Assembly: GCA_902363455.1 (NCBI GenBank)
Contig: CABJAC010000001.1
Coordinates: forward strand, 930,001 to 994,000
Direction: 5' to 3'
DNA from: Caryophanales bacterium
GTDB lineage: Bacteria; Bacillota; Bacilli; Exiguobacteriales; Exiguobacteriaceae
Length of the DNA stretch: 64,000 nucleotides
A model generated the notes under the pieces. That model was not told the origin of the DNA and made no database searches. It worked only from the letters and a program-made list of their open reading frames with translations. Positions 55,703 to 63,875 of the stretch are shown piece by piece. The translations under genes and the position numbers were made by a program. How positions within the stretch are numbered: the stretch's first letter is position 1; the number at the start of each line of letters is the position of its first letter.

Positions 55703-56293
55703 ATGAAGTTTGAGCACTTTAAGCAAGGTCATTTACGGGTGTTTGTATCAAGACAAGAACTAGCGGTACATGATGTACGACCGGAAACATTAGCTGTCGG
55801 TAAAGGACAAATCTTGTTGCGTACTCTTTTGGAAGAAGCCGAATCAAACTACGGATTTCAAGCAGTCGGGACACTGGATTTCTTTGTGACTTTTTTCCCG
55901 AACGACGGTATGTTGGTTGATGTGCGGCGTGACGGTGTGTTGCCGGAAGAAACATTTGAAGAATTTGATCAAGTTGAAATCCGGATGACAGTGGATATCG
56001 TACATCACGTTCTTTATGAACTGAACCAGTTCGAAGATGTCATCCAAGCCAGTCATGGATTGAGCCGTCATATAAATAAGACAGAAACCGGTGCAACGCT
56101 CTATTTTTACGAGAACCGCTATTATCTTTATTTCCAGGAGCAGATGCAACCAACTGTCGAGCAGACGGTGACGACAATCCTGTCTGAGTACGGGGTACCG
56201 AGTCCTAAAAGTCCGCTTGTCATGGCAGAATACGGAAAGACAATCATCGGGAAGCAAGCGGTCTCGGTATTGATAAACACGTTTACACCGTGA
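55703..56293 (+). CDS. ypbH: MecA/YpbH-type adaptor for ClpC
   Basis: 196 residues from ATG 55703 with GGAGGGG upstream; the frame continues to 55670. The N-terminal substrate-binding region is acidic around SRQELAVHDVRPETLAVGKG, and the C-terminal part (about 100-196) resembles the MecA domain that docks ClpC (YRYYLYF-like segment YENRYYLYFQ). In B. subtilis MecA and its paralogue YpbH pass substrates to ClpCP; YpbH lies in this same neighbourhood beside gudB. Whether it recognises ComK or other substrates cannot be told here. Confidence 0.88.
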   Translation: MKFEHFKQGHLRVFVSRQELAVHDVRPETLAVGKGQILLRTLLEEAESNYGFQAVGTLDFFVTFFPNDGMLVDVRRDGVLPEETFEEFDQVEIRMTVDIVHHVLYELNQFEDVIQASHGLSRHINKTETGATLYFYENRYYLYFQEQMQPTVEQTVTTILSEYGVPSPKSPLVMAEYGKTIIGKQAVSVLINTFTP

Positions 56294-56327
56294 GTACAAC
56301 GTGATTATTACCAACATAAAATGACTC

Positions 56328-56369
56328 AGTCACTTCACCGACACCATGCGGAGAAGTGGCTTTTTGTTT
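56328..56369 (+). terminator. Intrinsic terminator after the MecA/YpbH gene
   Basis: AGTCACTTC (56328-56336) pairs with GAAGTGGCT (56353-56361; one G-U pair), followed by TTTTTGTTTG. Confidence 0.75.
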
Positions 56370-56418
56370 GTCTGAATCATTCTTGGTACTATTTTGTGTT
56401 TTTTCATACAAAAAGTGA

Positions 56419-56427
56419 TGGTATGAT
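56419..56427 (+). promoter_or_regulatory. Extended -10 promoter element for ddl
   Basis: TGGTATGAT: an extended TG plus -10 TATGAT (56422-56427). No good -35 at the standard spacing. The leader to the ddl ATG is about 27 bases and includes GAAGGAG. Confidence 0.5.
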
Positions 56428-56460
56428 AAGCATTGAACGTAAGATGAAGGAGTGAACAAG

Positions 56461-57408
56461 ATGAAAGTGGCAGTATTGTTTGGCGGAATTTCTGGTGAAC
56501 GTGAAGTTTCTTTAAATAGCGGAAAATCGGTGGTGGAGGCGCTTGAAAGTAAAGGGCATGAAGTCGTCGCCGTCGATTTTCATCCAGATCGGGCAGAAGA
56601 AATCTTGAATTTACGAGTGGAAGCGGCAGTTATCGCACTTCATGGTAAGTTTGGAGAAGACGGCCGTGTCCAAGCATTGCTGGAAATGGCAGGCATCCCT
56701 TATACAGGATCCGGTGTTTTGGCATCAGCGCTTGCAATGGATAAAGCCCGTTCAAAGGTCCACTTCGAAAAAGCGGGAATCCGCATCGCGCGGGACGTAT
56801 TAGTTGAACGAGGGGACGATATCGAACAAAAAATCAAGCAGTGGGACGATCAATTCCCCTGTGTCGTCAAGCCGGCGCAGGAAGGTTCTTCAAATGGTTT
56901 GACGATTGCGATGGACGAGCAGACATTGCGCCAAGGAATTGAACTGGCTTTTCAAGCGGATGATGCCGTATTGATTGAACAGTTCATCAAAGGCCGTGAA
57001 GTGACAGTGCCGGTTTTGGGTGCCAAAGGACAAGAAAAAGCGTTGCCGGTCATCGAAATCATCCCGAAAAATGAATTTTATGACTATGAATCGAAATATG
57101 CAATTGGTGGATCGGAACATATCTGTCCGGCACAGTTTGATGAGAAGACGACACAAATCTTGCAAGACTGGGCTGTCGTCGCCCATCAAGTGTTAGGCTG
57201 TTCCGGCTATTCCCGGACAGACTTCCTTGTTCCGGAGGATGGCGAACCGGTCATTTTAGAAACAAATACGTTGCCGGGCATGACATCAACGAGTCTTTTC
57301 CCGGATGGGGCACGCGCTGTCGGTATTGACTATCCGGAGCTTGTCGAAACATTTATTGAACTGGCATTGACACGACATCAAGGCGAAACAGAAAGTCGTA
57401 AAAAGTGA
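56461..57408 (+). CDS. ddl: D-alanine--D-alanine ligase
   Basis: 315 residues from ATG 56461; GTG 56452 overlaps the GAAGGAG and is unlikely. ATP-grasp features: the N-terminal GGISGEREVSLNSG loop, HGKFGEDGRVQALLEMAGIP, GSGVLASALAMDKARSK, and the C-terminal metal site PVILETNTLPGMTSTSLFP. The omega-loop segment EFYDYESKYAIGG has the Tyr typical of D-Ala-D-Ala (not D-Ala-D-Lac) enzymes. It makes the dipeptide added by MurF in peptidoglycan synthesis. It is a single-gene unit with its own promoter and complements the murE cluster 20 kb upstream. Confidence 0.95.
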   Translation: MKVAVLFGGISGEREVSLNSGKSVVEALESKGHEVVAVDFHPDRAEEILNLRVEAAVIALHGKFGEDGRVQALLEMAGIPYTGSGVLASALAMDKARSKVHFEKAGIRIARDVLVERGDDIEQKIKQWDDQFPCVVKPAQEGSSNGLTIAMDEQTLRQGIELAFQADDAVLIEQFIKGREVTVPVLGAKGQEKALPVIEIIPKNEFYDYESKYAIGGSEHICPAQFDEKTTQILQDWAVVAHQVLGCSGYSRTDFLVPEDGEPVILETNTLPGMTSTSLFPDGARAVGIDYPELVETFIELALTRHQGETESRKK

Positions 57409-57423
57409 AAATGAAGTAGATGT

Positions 57424-57438
57424 TAGAAAGCGCTTACA
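57424..57438 (+). promoter_or_regulatory. cre-like site (CcpA) at the gudB promoter
   Basis: TAGAAAGCGCTTACA matches WTGNAANCGNWWNCW with one mismatch and ends two bases before the -10 TATAAT, so bound CcpA would cover the promoter. Confidence 0.55.
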
Positions 57439-57440
57439 AA

Positions 57441-57484
57441 TATAATGGTAACCCCTTTCATTACGGCTCGGAAAAAGGTATACT
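57441..57484 (+). promoter_or_regulatory. gudB promoter region, two -10 candidates
   Basis: A perfect -10 TATAAT at 57441-57446 has no good -35, because the cre-like site occupies that space. A second candidate is TTTCAT (57456-57461), 17 bases, TATACT (57479-57484). Which is used decides whether CcpA would repress directly. Confidence 0.5.
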
Positions 57485-57539
57485 TTATCCGAACAAGGAA
57501 ACGGCATAGGGGATGCCACTTATGGGGAGGAACGTTGGA

Positions 57540-58805
57540 ATGATCACTGACCAACAACACGCAAATCATCGCAAAAATGTACTCGAAGCAACACAAGAAA
57601 TCGTCAAGGAAGCACTTGAGAAACTCGGTTACCCGGATGAAATGTATGAACTGCTGAAAGAACCACTTCGGATGTTGACGGTTCGCATTCCAGTTCGGAT
57701 GGATGACGGTTCGACGAAAATCTTTACCGGATATCGTGCCCAGCATAATGATGCGGTCGGTCCAACTAAAGGTGGGATTCGTTTTCATCCAAACGTAACG
57801 GAAATTGAAGTAAAAGCATTATCTGTTTGGATGAGCTTAAAGGCGGGAATCGTTGATTTACCGTACGGCGGTGGTAAGGGTGGGATCATTTGTGATCCAC
57901 GTGAGATGAGTTTCCGTGAAATCGAACGTCTCAGCCGCGGATATGTGCGGGCCATCAGCCAAATCGTTGGTCCAACAAAAGATATTCCGGCACCGGATGT
58001 GTTCACGAACTCGCAAATCATGGCTTGGATGATGGACGAATACAGCCGGATTGATGAGTTTAACTCACCGGGCTTCATTACAGGGAAACCGTTAGTCCTT
58101 GGAGGTTCTCACGGTCGTGAGACGGCAACGGCAAAAGGTGTCGCCATCATGATTCGCGAAGCCGCTGCGAAAAAAGGAATTACGCTTGAAGGCGCACGTG
58201 TTGTCGTTCAAGGATTCGGTAACGCAGGCAGTTTCCTGTCTAAATTCATGCATGATTTGGGTGCAAAAGTCATTGCTATCAGTGATGCGTACGGAGCGTT
58301 GCATGATCCGAACGGTCTCGATATCCCTTATCTGCTCGATCGCCGCGATTCATTCGGAACGGTCACAACGCTCTTTAAAAATACGATTTCGAACAAAGAG
58401 TTGCTAGAACTTGAATGTGATATTTTAGTGCCGGCAGCGATCGAAAATCAAATTACAGAAGATAATGCGCATGATATTAAGGCAAGCATCGTCGTCGAAG
58501 CGGCAAACGGACCGACGACAAATGAAGCAACGAAGATTTTGGCGGAACGCGAAATCTTGATTGTTCCGGACGTTCTTGCTTCAAGCGGTGGCGTGACGGT
58601 GTCTTACTTTGAATGGGTTCAAAACAACCAAGGTTATTACTGGACAGAAGAAGAAGTTCACGAAAAACTGGAAAAAGTTCTCGTCAACTCCTTTAATCAG
58701 GTGTACCAGACGGCACAAACACGCAATGTCGATATGCGGCTTGCAGCTTATATGGTCGGTGTCCGAAAAATGGCGGAAGCGTCACGATTCCGTGGTTGGG
58801 TGTAA
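57540..58805 (+). CDS. gudB: NAD-specific glutamate dehydrogenase (GudB/RocG type)
   Basis: 421 residues from ATG 57540 with GGGGAGG nine bases upstream; the frame is open to 57513. The active-site segment is [16 protein letters not shown] with the catalytic Lys, and the [11 protein letters not shown] motif precedes it. The Rossmann domain has [15 protein letters not shown]. It deaminates glutamate to 2-oxoglutarate, a catabolic step in Bacilli. It neighbours ypdA and ypbH as in B. subtilis. The cre-like site at its promoter suggests carbon-source control. Confidence 0.95.
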   Translation: MITDQQHANHRKNVLEATQEIVKEALEKLGYPDEMYELLKEPLRMLTVRIPVRMDDGSTKIFTGYRAQHNDAVGPTKGGIRFHPNVTEIEVKALSVWMSLKAGIVDLPYGGGKGGIICDPREMSFREIERLSRGYVRAISQIVGPTKDIPAPDVFTNSQIMAWMMDEYSRIDEFNSPGFITGKPLVLGGSHGRETATAKGVAIMIREAAAKKGITLEGARVVVQGFGNAGSFLSKFMHDLGAKVIAISDAYGALHDPNGLDIPYLLDRRDSFGTVTTLFKNTISNKELLELECDILVPAAIENQITEDNAHDIKASIVVEAANGPTTNEATKILAEREILIVPDVLASSGGVTVSYFEWVQNNQGYYWTEEEVHEKLEKVLVNSFNQVYQTAQTRNVDMRLAAYMVGVRKMAEASRFRGWV

Positions 58806-58813
58806 TGGATTTT

Positions 58814-58844
58814 AAGCTCACTTCGTTTTGAAGTGGGCTTTTTT
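58814..58844 (+). terminator. Intrinsic terminator after gudB
   Basis: AAGCTCACTTC (58814-58824) pairs with GAAGTGGGCTT (58830-58840; one G-U) around GTTTT, followed by T. Confidence 0.9.
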
Positions 58845-58876
58845 GTGGTGTATTTCTTTCTTCGACTAGAAAGATT

Positions 58877-58885
58877 TGCTAAGAT
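58877..58885 (+). promoter_or_regulatory. Possible extended -10 promoter for ypdA
   Basis: TGCTAAGAT: extended TG plus -10 TAAGAT (58880-58885), about 35 bases ahead of the ypdA ATG. The -35 region is only T-rich. Confidence 0.4.
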
Positions 58886-58919
58886 GGTAAAAAAAGCGAG
58901 CGGAAGAGGCGAAAGAAAT

Positions 58920-59909
58920 ATGTTGGATTGTATCATCATTGGTGCCGGTCCCTGCGGTTTGTCGGCAGCGATTGAAATGCAGGATCGGGGATTATCCGTT
59001 GAAGTGATTGAAAAGGGGAATATCGTAGAGGCGATTTATCAATATCCGACCCATCAAACCTTTTTTTCAAGTAGTGAAAAATTAGAAATCGGCGGTGTGC
59101 CTTTCATTAATAAAGAGTTGAAACCAAGACGACAGGATGCACTTGTCTATTACCGGGAAGTAGTCCGCCGGAAAGAAATTACTATTCGACCATTTGAAAC
59201 AGTACAGCATGTCCGTCCAATCCGTGACGGTTTTGATGTTACGTCAATTCGAAACGGACAAACCGTAACCCGTGAAGCCCGTTCGATTGTTCTTGCAACC
59301 GGTTATTACGGTCTGCCGAACAAAATGAATGTACCGGGAGAAGAGTTACCGCATGTGTTTCATTATTTTAAAGAAGGTCATCCGTTTTATGGACAAGAGG
59401 TTGTGGTGGTCGGCGGGAAAAATTCAAGTGTGGATGCAGCGATTGAGCTTGAAAAAGCCGGTGCACGCGTAACGATGTTGTATCGTGGAGAAGCGTACAG
59501 CCCTTCGATCAAACCGTGGGTGTTGCCCAATTTTGAAGCGTTGGTGCGCGCTGAAAAAGTAAAGATGATTTTTGATGCCACGATTGAAGAAATTACCGAG
59601 ACGAACGTTGTGTATTCGATTGGCGATGAACAGTTGACGGTCAAGGCTGATTTTGTTTTCGCAATGACCGGGTATACACCGGATGTCGGACTGTTCGCAG
59701 ATGCAGGGATTGAGATTGATCCGGAGACAGGTATTCCAGTGTTTGACGAAACAACGATGGAATCCAACGTCACGGGTATTTACATTGCAGGTGTCGTCGC
59801 AGCCGGTTACGACGCCAATAAAATTTTCATCGAAAACGGCCGTTTTCACGGGGCATTGATTGCAGACGACCTCGTTCGCCGACTTGAACGGGAAACGGCA
59901 CAGCGGTAA
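58920..59909 (+). CDS. ypdA: YpdA-type bacillithiol-disulfide reductase
   Basis: 329 residues from ATG 58920; the frame is open to 58833, but the longer form would put 29 residues ahead of the FAD motif. The FAD-binding loop is GAGPCGLSAAIE with Cys12, the Cys reported as essential in YpdA/Bdr. The NADPH-binding loop is VVVGGKNSSVDAAIEL. A C-terminal segment TGYTPDVGLFADAGIEI is shared with thioredoxin-reductase-like proteins. It reduces bacillithiol disulfide using NADPH. Gene order gudB-ypdA matches Bacillus. Confidence 0.92.
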   Translation: MLDCIIIGAGPCGLSAAIEMQDRGLSVEVIEKGNIVEAIYQYPTHQTFFSSSEKLEIGGVPFINKELKPRRQDALVYYREVVRRKEITIRPFETVQHVRPIRDGFDVTSIRNGQTVTREARSIVLATGYYGLPNKMNVPGEELPHVFHYFKEGHPFYGQEVVVVGGKNSSVDAAIELEKAGARVTMLYRGEAYSPSIKPWVLPNFEALVRAEKVKMIFDATIEEITETNVVYSIGDEQLTVKADFVFAMTGYTPDVGLFADAGIEIDPETGIPVFDETTMESNVTGIYIAGVVAAGYDANKIFIENGRFHGALIADDLVRRLERETAQR

Positions 59910-59930
59910 CAGGATATGCCGTCAACCACA

Positions 59931-59968
59931 AGAGAGACGTCCACTGGATTAGCGGACGTCTCTCTTTT
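59931..59968 (+). terminator. Intrinsic terminator between ypdA and ansA
   Basis: AGAGAGACGTCC (59931-59942) pairs with GGACGTCTCTCT (59954-59965), a 12-pair stem, followed by TTTTGTT on the plus strand. On the minus strand the following tract is only TTGTGGTTG, so it serves ypdA best but may also stop ansA transcripts. Confidence 0.88.
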
Positions 59969-59977
59969 GTTGGTAGA

Positions 59978-60943
59978 TTATTCGACGCGGAACGATTCTT
60001 CAAGTGCAGCACGTGGCGCTCCGATCTCGAGTTCGATCATTAACTTGAGCCGTGCCTTTTGAGAATTTAAACCGTTTGAGAAAATCAAACCCAATTCTTT
60101 TAGCTGTTGACCGCCGCCGGCATAGCCGTATACATCTTGTACGATTCCGTTAAAACAACGGCTGACAATCACGATCGGCATTTGCTTCGTCAGTGTTTCG
60201 ATGGCATCGGTCAAACTTGGCGGCACATTCCCTTGACCGAGTACTTCGAGGACCAACCCGTCATACCCGAGTTCCCCGACAGCGAGCAATAAATCGGGCT
60301 CCATGCCCGCGTAGACTTTTAAGACAGCAACACGTTTACTTAATTGCGGAACCATGTGTGTCGGTTTAAGAAGCGGTGTGTTAAACAAATAAACATGATC
60401 TTTTGTCACCATACCCAAGTTTCCAAAATGAACGGATTTAAACGTATCCACGGAAGAGGTATGTGTTTTCGTCACGTTAAACGCCGAATGAATTTCTCCA
60501 TTGAAGACGACCAGTACGCCTTTATCACGGGCAGTCTCGCTGACAGCGACCCGCAACGCAGTAATCAGATTGAACTCACCGTCAGAACCAACTTCATTAG
60601 AGGAACGCATCGCTCCCGTCAACACGATCGGGACAGGGGCGCCAATCGTCAATTGAAGAAAATATGCGGTTTCTTCCAGCGTATCTGTTCCATGGGTAAT
60701 GACGACTCCGTCATAACCCGCCTGCAATTCTTCTTGAATGAAATGAGCGAGCCGCAACATGATTTCCGGTGTGATGTGTGGAGACGGTAAATTTGAAAAG
60801 TGGCGTGTCGTGATGTCTGCGATATCCGTTGCCCGGGGCAAGGAAGCGTCGAGCGGATTGATGTCATTCGGTAAAACATGTCCGGAATGATTTTGGGCCA
60901 TCGCAATCGTGCCCCCGGTGTGAATCAAGAGTAATTTTTTCAT
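59978..60943 (-). CDS. ansA: Type I L-asparaginase
   Basis: 321 residues from the ATG at 60943. Active-site threonines are in HTGGTIAM near the N-terminus and HGTDTLEETAYFL; the GAMR segment and SVHFGNLG follow. There is no signal peptide, so it is the cytosolic type I enzyme that hydrolyses asparagine to aspartate and ammonia. The frame extends to 61000, but the predicted transcription start is near 60998, which would leave no leader, so the shorter form with the family N-terminus was chosen. It has no clear ribosome binding site; AAGAAGGTGAAG lies about 36 bases upstream. Confidence 0.92.
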   Translation of the reverse strand: MKKLLLIHTGGTIAMAQNHSGHVLPNDINPLDASLPRATDIADITTRHFSNLPSPHITPEIMLRLAHFIQEELQAGYDGVVITHGTDTLEETAYFLQLTIGAPVPIVLTGAMRSSNEVGSDGEFNLITALRVAVSETARDKGVLVVFNGEIHSAFNVTKTHTSSVDTFKSVHFGNLGMVTKDHVYLFNTPLLKPTHMVPQLSKRVAVLKVYAGMEPDLLLAVGELGYDGLVLEVLGQGNVPPSLTDAIETLTKQMPIVIVSRCFNGIVQDVYGYAGGGQQLKELGLIFSNGLNSQKARLKLMIELEIGAPRAALEESFRVE

Positions 60944-61004
60944 AATATGGACTGTCGTCGTCTGACGAACAATCTTCACCTTCTTTCCGTTCATTTTCAT
61001 TCAC

Positions 61005-61032
61005 ATTGTACCCTTTTTTTTTGGAGAAACAA
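61005..61032 (-). promoter_or_regulatory. SigA-type promoter of ansA (minus strand)
   Basis: On the minus strand: TTGTTT (plus 61027-61032), 16-base spacer containing nine A, TACAAT (plus 61005-61010). Predicted start of transcription is near 60998. Confidence 0.65.
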
Positions 61033-61096
61033 GGGGTGTGGTTTTCTTTTCTCCGAGAAACCTTTATTCTAAAAGAACAGGAAGGGGGGAGGAGAC

Positions 61097-61756
61097 GTGT
61101 TACCAATCGTTTTCTCAGGAATTGCCCCAGGTATTGCATTGCTGACATACTTTTACTTAAGGCATGAACATGAATCAGAACCCGTCGGTTATATCCTGCG
61201 TAGTTTCATTTTCGGGATTCTGCTTGTTTTTCCTTTAATGTTCATTGATTACATCATTCAAAGTGAATTTGGGGGACCGGAAACGGTTCAGTTGATTCGT
61301 TCCGGTATTACGGAAGAGTTTGCTAAATGGTTTGTAGTCTTCTATACCGTTTACATCCATCAACGGTTCAATGATTATTATGACGGCATCATTTATGCTG
61401 TCGCATGTTCGTTAGGATTCGCAACACTGGAAAATATTTTATATTTGATGGTCAACGGGACGGTCGAACATATGATTTTTCGTGCCTTGTTACCGGTATC
61501 CGGTCATGCGCTGTTCGCCGTTATCATGGGATTCTTTATGGGGAAAGCAAAGTTTTCGACTCACCCTTATCGTTGGTTGGGGTTATCAATCTGTATGCCG
61601 ATTATTGCACACATAATCTTTAATTTGTTAATATTGGAAAATAACGGTATATCGGTTGTGCCGATTTTATTTATGATCGTTTTATGGACGATTGGACTTT
61701 ATCAAATTCGCAGTGCGAACCGTTTGAACCAACGGCACAATGGAAAAAGCAATTGA
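61097..61756 (+). CDS. prsW: Membrane protease PrsW
   Basis: 219 residues from GTG 61097 with GGGGGGAGGAG upstream; B. subtilis PrsW has 218. About seven to eight membrane helices. The metal/active-site motif Glu73-Glu74 is in SGITEEFAKWF, with later segments SLGFATLENILYL and PVSGHALFAVIMGF and a His in the last helices (PIIAHIIFNLLIL). In B. subtilis PrsW makes the first cut in the anti-sigma factor RsiW, after which RasP acts. The RasP homologue is at 18615; no sigma-W or RsiW gene is in the window. Confidence 0.93.
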   Translation: MLPIVFSGIAPGIALLTYFYLRHEHESEPVGYILRSFIFGILLVFPLMFIDYIIQSEFGGPETVQLIRSGITEEFAKWFVVFYTVYIHQRFNDYYDGIIYAVACSLGFATLENILYLMVNGTVEHMIFRALLPVSGHALFAVIMGFFMGKAKFSTHPYRWLGLSICMPIIAHIIFNLLILENNGISVVPILFMIVLWTIGLYQIRSANRLNQRHNGKSN

Positions 61757-61781
61757 ATCGAATGGACTGGGAGAGAGTTAG

Positions 61782-62438
61782 ATGATAGAAATTGGAGATT
61801 TGGTCATGTTGACCAATCAGGAAGACCGTCAAGGACGGACGAAAGTAACGGCAGTGACGAATCGATTGATTTGGATCGAGGCACCGAGTGAAGTATCCAC
61901 GTTGAAAACGTTTATTCTATCGGATCAAGAACAGATTGGTTTTTACTTTTTTAAGGAAAAAGGTAAACTGTATGGATTTGAGACAGAAGTAGTCGAGCGA
62001 CAAAATGATCCGTTGCGTGGGCAACGGTATGCGTTGCGTCGTCCAAAAGAAGAAATGATTCAACGCGTTCAGCGGAGGCAGTTCGTACGGGTTCCGCAAT
62101 TATTGGATGTAGCGGTTCATCCGCACAAGATGGAGTTTGACCCGTTTACTTCCGTGACGCTGGATTTGTCAGCAGGAGGCATTTTGGTATTGGCCAATCA
62201 AGTTCCAGTTGAGGTGACCGAAGAACTGGAACTGACGTTTTTACTTCCGACCGGAGACGGCATCACCCACACGATTGATGTTTTGGCGGAACTCGTGCGT
62301 GTGGATTCGAGAGAAAAGCGGTATGAGCTGGCATTTCAATTTACTCGAATCAATGATCGCAGTCGCGAACTTGTGTTGCGGTACTGTTATCAAGCACAGA
62401 TGAAAAATTCACGACGTGTTCCGAATTCATTCACGTGA
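61782..62438 (+). CDS. ypfA: PilZ-domain c-di-GMP receptor (YpfA/MotI type)
   Basis: 218 residues. An N-terminal YcgR-like domain (about 1-88) is followed by a PilZ domain (about 95-210). c-di-GMP residues are intact: Arg99-x-x-x-Arg103 in RRQFVR and Asp128-x-Ser130-x-x-Gly133 in DLSAGG. In B. subtilis YpfA (MotI/DgrA) binds MotA when loaded with c-di-GMP and disengages the motor. It precedes cmk as in B. subtilis, but the germination genes sleB-ypeB normally just upstream are absent. The 3' end overlaps the cmk promoter. Confidence 0.92.
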   Translation: MIEIGDLVMLTNQEDRQGRTKVTAVTNRLIWIEAPSEVSTLKTFILSDQEQIGFYFFKEKGKLYGFETEVVERQNDPLRGQRYALRRPKEEMIQRVQRRQFVRVPQLLDVAVHPHKMEFDPFTSVTLDLSAGGILVLANQVPVEVTEELELTFLLPTGDGITHTIDVLAELVRVDSREKRYELAFQFTRINDRSRELVLRYCYQAQMKNSRRVPNSFT

Positions 62439-62458
62439 GCGTATTTTTTTGCTATGAT
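62430..62458 (+). promoter_or_regulatory. Probable promoter of cmk
   Basis: TTCACG (62430-62435), 17-base spacer, TATGAT (62453-62458) with an extended TGC. It overlaps the last codons of ypfA. Confidence 0.6.
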
Positions 62459-62474
62459 AACGGTCGATACTATG

Positions 62475-62491
62475 CACCATTTGACATGGTG
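62475..62491 (+). other. Small hairpin in the cmk leader
   Basis: CACCAT (62475-62480) pairs with ATGGTG (62486-62491) around TTGAC in the 5' leader. No T run follows, so it is not a terminator; function unknown. Confidence 0.4.
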
Positions 62492-62514
62492 AACACGGAA
62501 GGAACGGATTTTTC

Positions 62515-63186
62515 ATGAAAAACATTCAAATTGCCTTAGACGGACCAGCGGGTGCCGGAAAAAGCACGATCGCAAAACAACTTGCAGCACATCTGGATTA
62601 CGTATACATCGATACAGGGGCAATGTATCGTGCCGTCACGCTCGCAGCCCTCGAACAAAAATTAAATCTAGAGGACGGTCAGGTTCTCGGCGAATTAATG
62701 AAATCACTTGATATTCGTTTGACACCGGGCGAACACGGACAACGTGTTTTCATTGGTGACCGGGAAGTGACGGAAGCTATCCGGACAAATGAAGTGACGA
62801 ACAACGTCTCATTTGTCGCCCGTCAAGCAGAAGTTCGCTCCGCGTTGGTCATTGCCCAGCGTAAGCTTGCCGAGCGTGGTGGCATCGTCATGGATGGTCG
62901 GGACATCGGCACGGTCGTCTTGCCTCAGGCAGAATTAAAGGTATTCATGACAGCATCAGTGGAAGAACGAGCCAGTCGGCGTCACCGGGAAAATATCGCC
63001 CGTGGAATGGAGAGCGATTTAGAAGCATTGCAGGCAGAGATTGCCTTGCGGGATAAACGAGACAGTGAACGGACCGTCTCACCACTTAAACAAGCAGATG
63101 ATGCGATTTATCTGGATACGACAGAGATGAACATCGATCAAGTCGTGGATCGTCTGACTGAGCTTGCAGAAGGTGTTCTCAAATGA
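62515..63186 (+). CDS. cmk: Cytidylate kinase
   Basis: 223 residues. P-loop GPAGAGKSTIAK at residues about 9-20, the CMP-binding YIDTGAMYRAVTL segment and GRDIGTVVLPQAELKVFMTA followed by the lid RASRRHRE. It phosphorylates CMP and dCMP. GGAAGGAAC precedes the ATG. It overlaps plsC as ATGA; cmk-plsC-rpsA order is shared with several Bacilli and clostridia. Confidence 0.97.
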   Translation: MKNIQIALDGPAGAGKSTIAKQLAAHLDYVYIDTGAMYRAVTLAALEQKLNLEDGQVLGELMKSLDIRLTPGEHGQRVFIGDREVTEAIRTNEVTNNVSFVARQAEVRSALVIAQRKLAERGGIVMDGRDIGTVVLPQAELKVFMTASVEERASRRHRENIARGMESDLEALQAEIALRDKRDSERTVSPLKQADDAIYLDTTEMNIDQVVDRLTELAEGVLK

Positions 63187-63782
63187 AACGGAACGATTTT
63201 GTCTATCGGTTAGCCCGGTTTATTGTCCTTCTTATCGCAAAAACGGTTTTCCGTTTAAAAGTGACGGGAAAAGAGAACATTCCAACAGGCGGCTCGTTAT
63301 TGGTTTGCGCCAATCACAGTTCAAACTGGGATCCTGTCTTCTTGGTCAGTGCGATTCCAACGAGCCGTTCTGTCCGCTACATGGCAAAAGAGGAATTGTT
63401 TCATGTCCCGGTCTTAAAACAAATCATGATTTCTGCCGGTACTTATCCGGTGGGACGGGGACAGGGCGACCGCCAAGCGTTGAAGCGGACAATCGAACTG
63501 TTGAATACGGATGAAACAGTCGGGATTTTCCCGGAAGGAACACGTTCAGCACCTGGAGAGTTCACTTCTGCTCAACCGGGTGTCGGCTTTTTTGCACTAC
63601 GGTCGCCGGCACAAATTCTGCCGATCGCGATCATCGGAGACTATCGTCCGTTTCGCCGGATGCATGTCGTAATCGGAAAGCCGGTCGACATTACCGATTT
63701 AAGAGATCAACGGGGTGCAGCGAAGGCAATTTCCGAGCGGATTTTAGAAGAAATCAAAACCGTCTACTTCAATCACGCGTAA
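63183..63782 (+). CDS. plsC: 1-acyl-sn-glycerol-3-phosphate acyltransferase PlsC
   Basis: 199 residues. The acyltransferase motif HX4D is His45-SSNW-Asp50, and the substrate motif FPEGTRS lies near 118. A hydrophobic N-terminal segment (about 8-24) associates it with the membrane. It adds the second acyl chain to make phosphatidic acid, the substrate of CdsA at 16633. It is coupled to cmk by a four-base overlap. Confidence 0.94.
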   Translation: MKRNDFVYRLARFIVLLIAKTVFRLKVTGKENIPTGGSLLVCANHSSNWDPVFLVSAIPTSRSVRYMAKEELFHVPVLKQIMISAGTYPVGRGQGDRQALKRTIELLNTDETVGIFPEGTRSAPGEFTSAQPGVGFFALRSPAQILPIAIIGDYRPFRRMHVVIGKPVDITDLRDQRGAAKAISERILEEIKTVYFNHA

Positions 63783-63826
63783 TGCCTTGACAAATAGTCA
63801 GAATTGTAAGAAGTTAGAAGAAGGAT

Positions 63827-63844
63827 AAACGTAGTCATACGTTT
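63827..63844 (+). other. Hairpin between plsC and the S1-domain gene
   Basis: AAACGTA (63827-63833) pairs with TACGTTT (63838-63844) around GTCA, followed by CTTG. It may be a weak terminator for plsC or part of the leader of the next gene. A TTGACA at 63787-63792 lies upstream, but no -10 fits at normal spacing. Confidence 0.4.
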
Positions 63845-63875
63845 CTTGTACTCATCGTGAGGAGGTTGTGTTGGA

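Noticed and set aside
60944..61000. Longer N-terminus for asparaginase
   Set aside because: The predicted transcription start lies near 60998, so the ATG at 61000 would not be in the mRNA, and family members begin at the MKKLLLIHTGG segment.
63787..63841. Promoter for the S1-domain gene using TTGACA at 63787
   Set aside because: The -35 is perfect but no acceptable -10 occurs 16 to 18 bases downstream, so no promoter was called.
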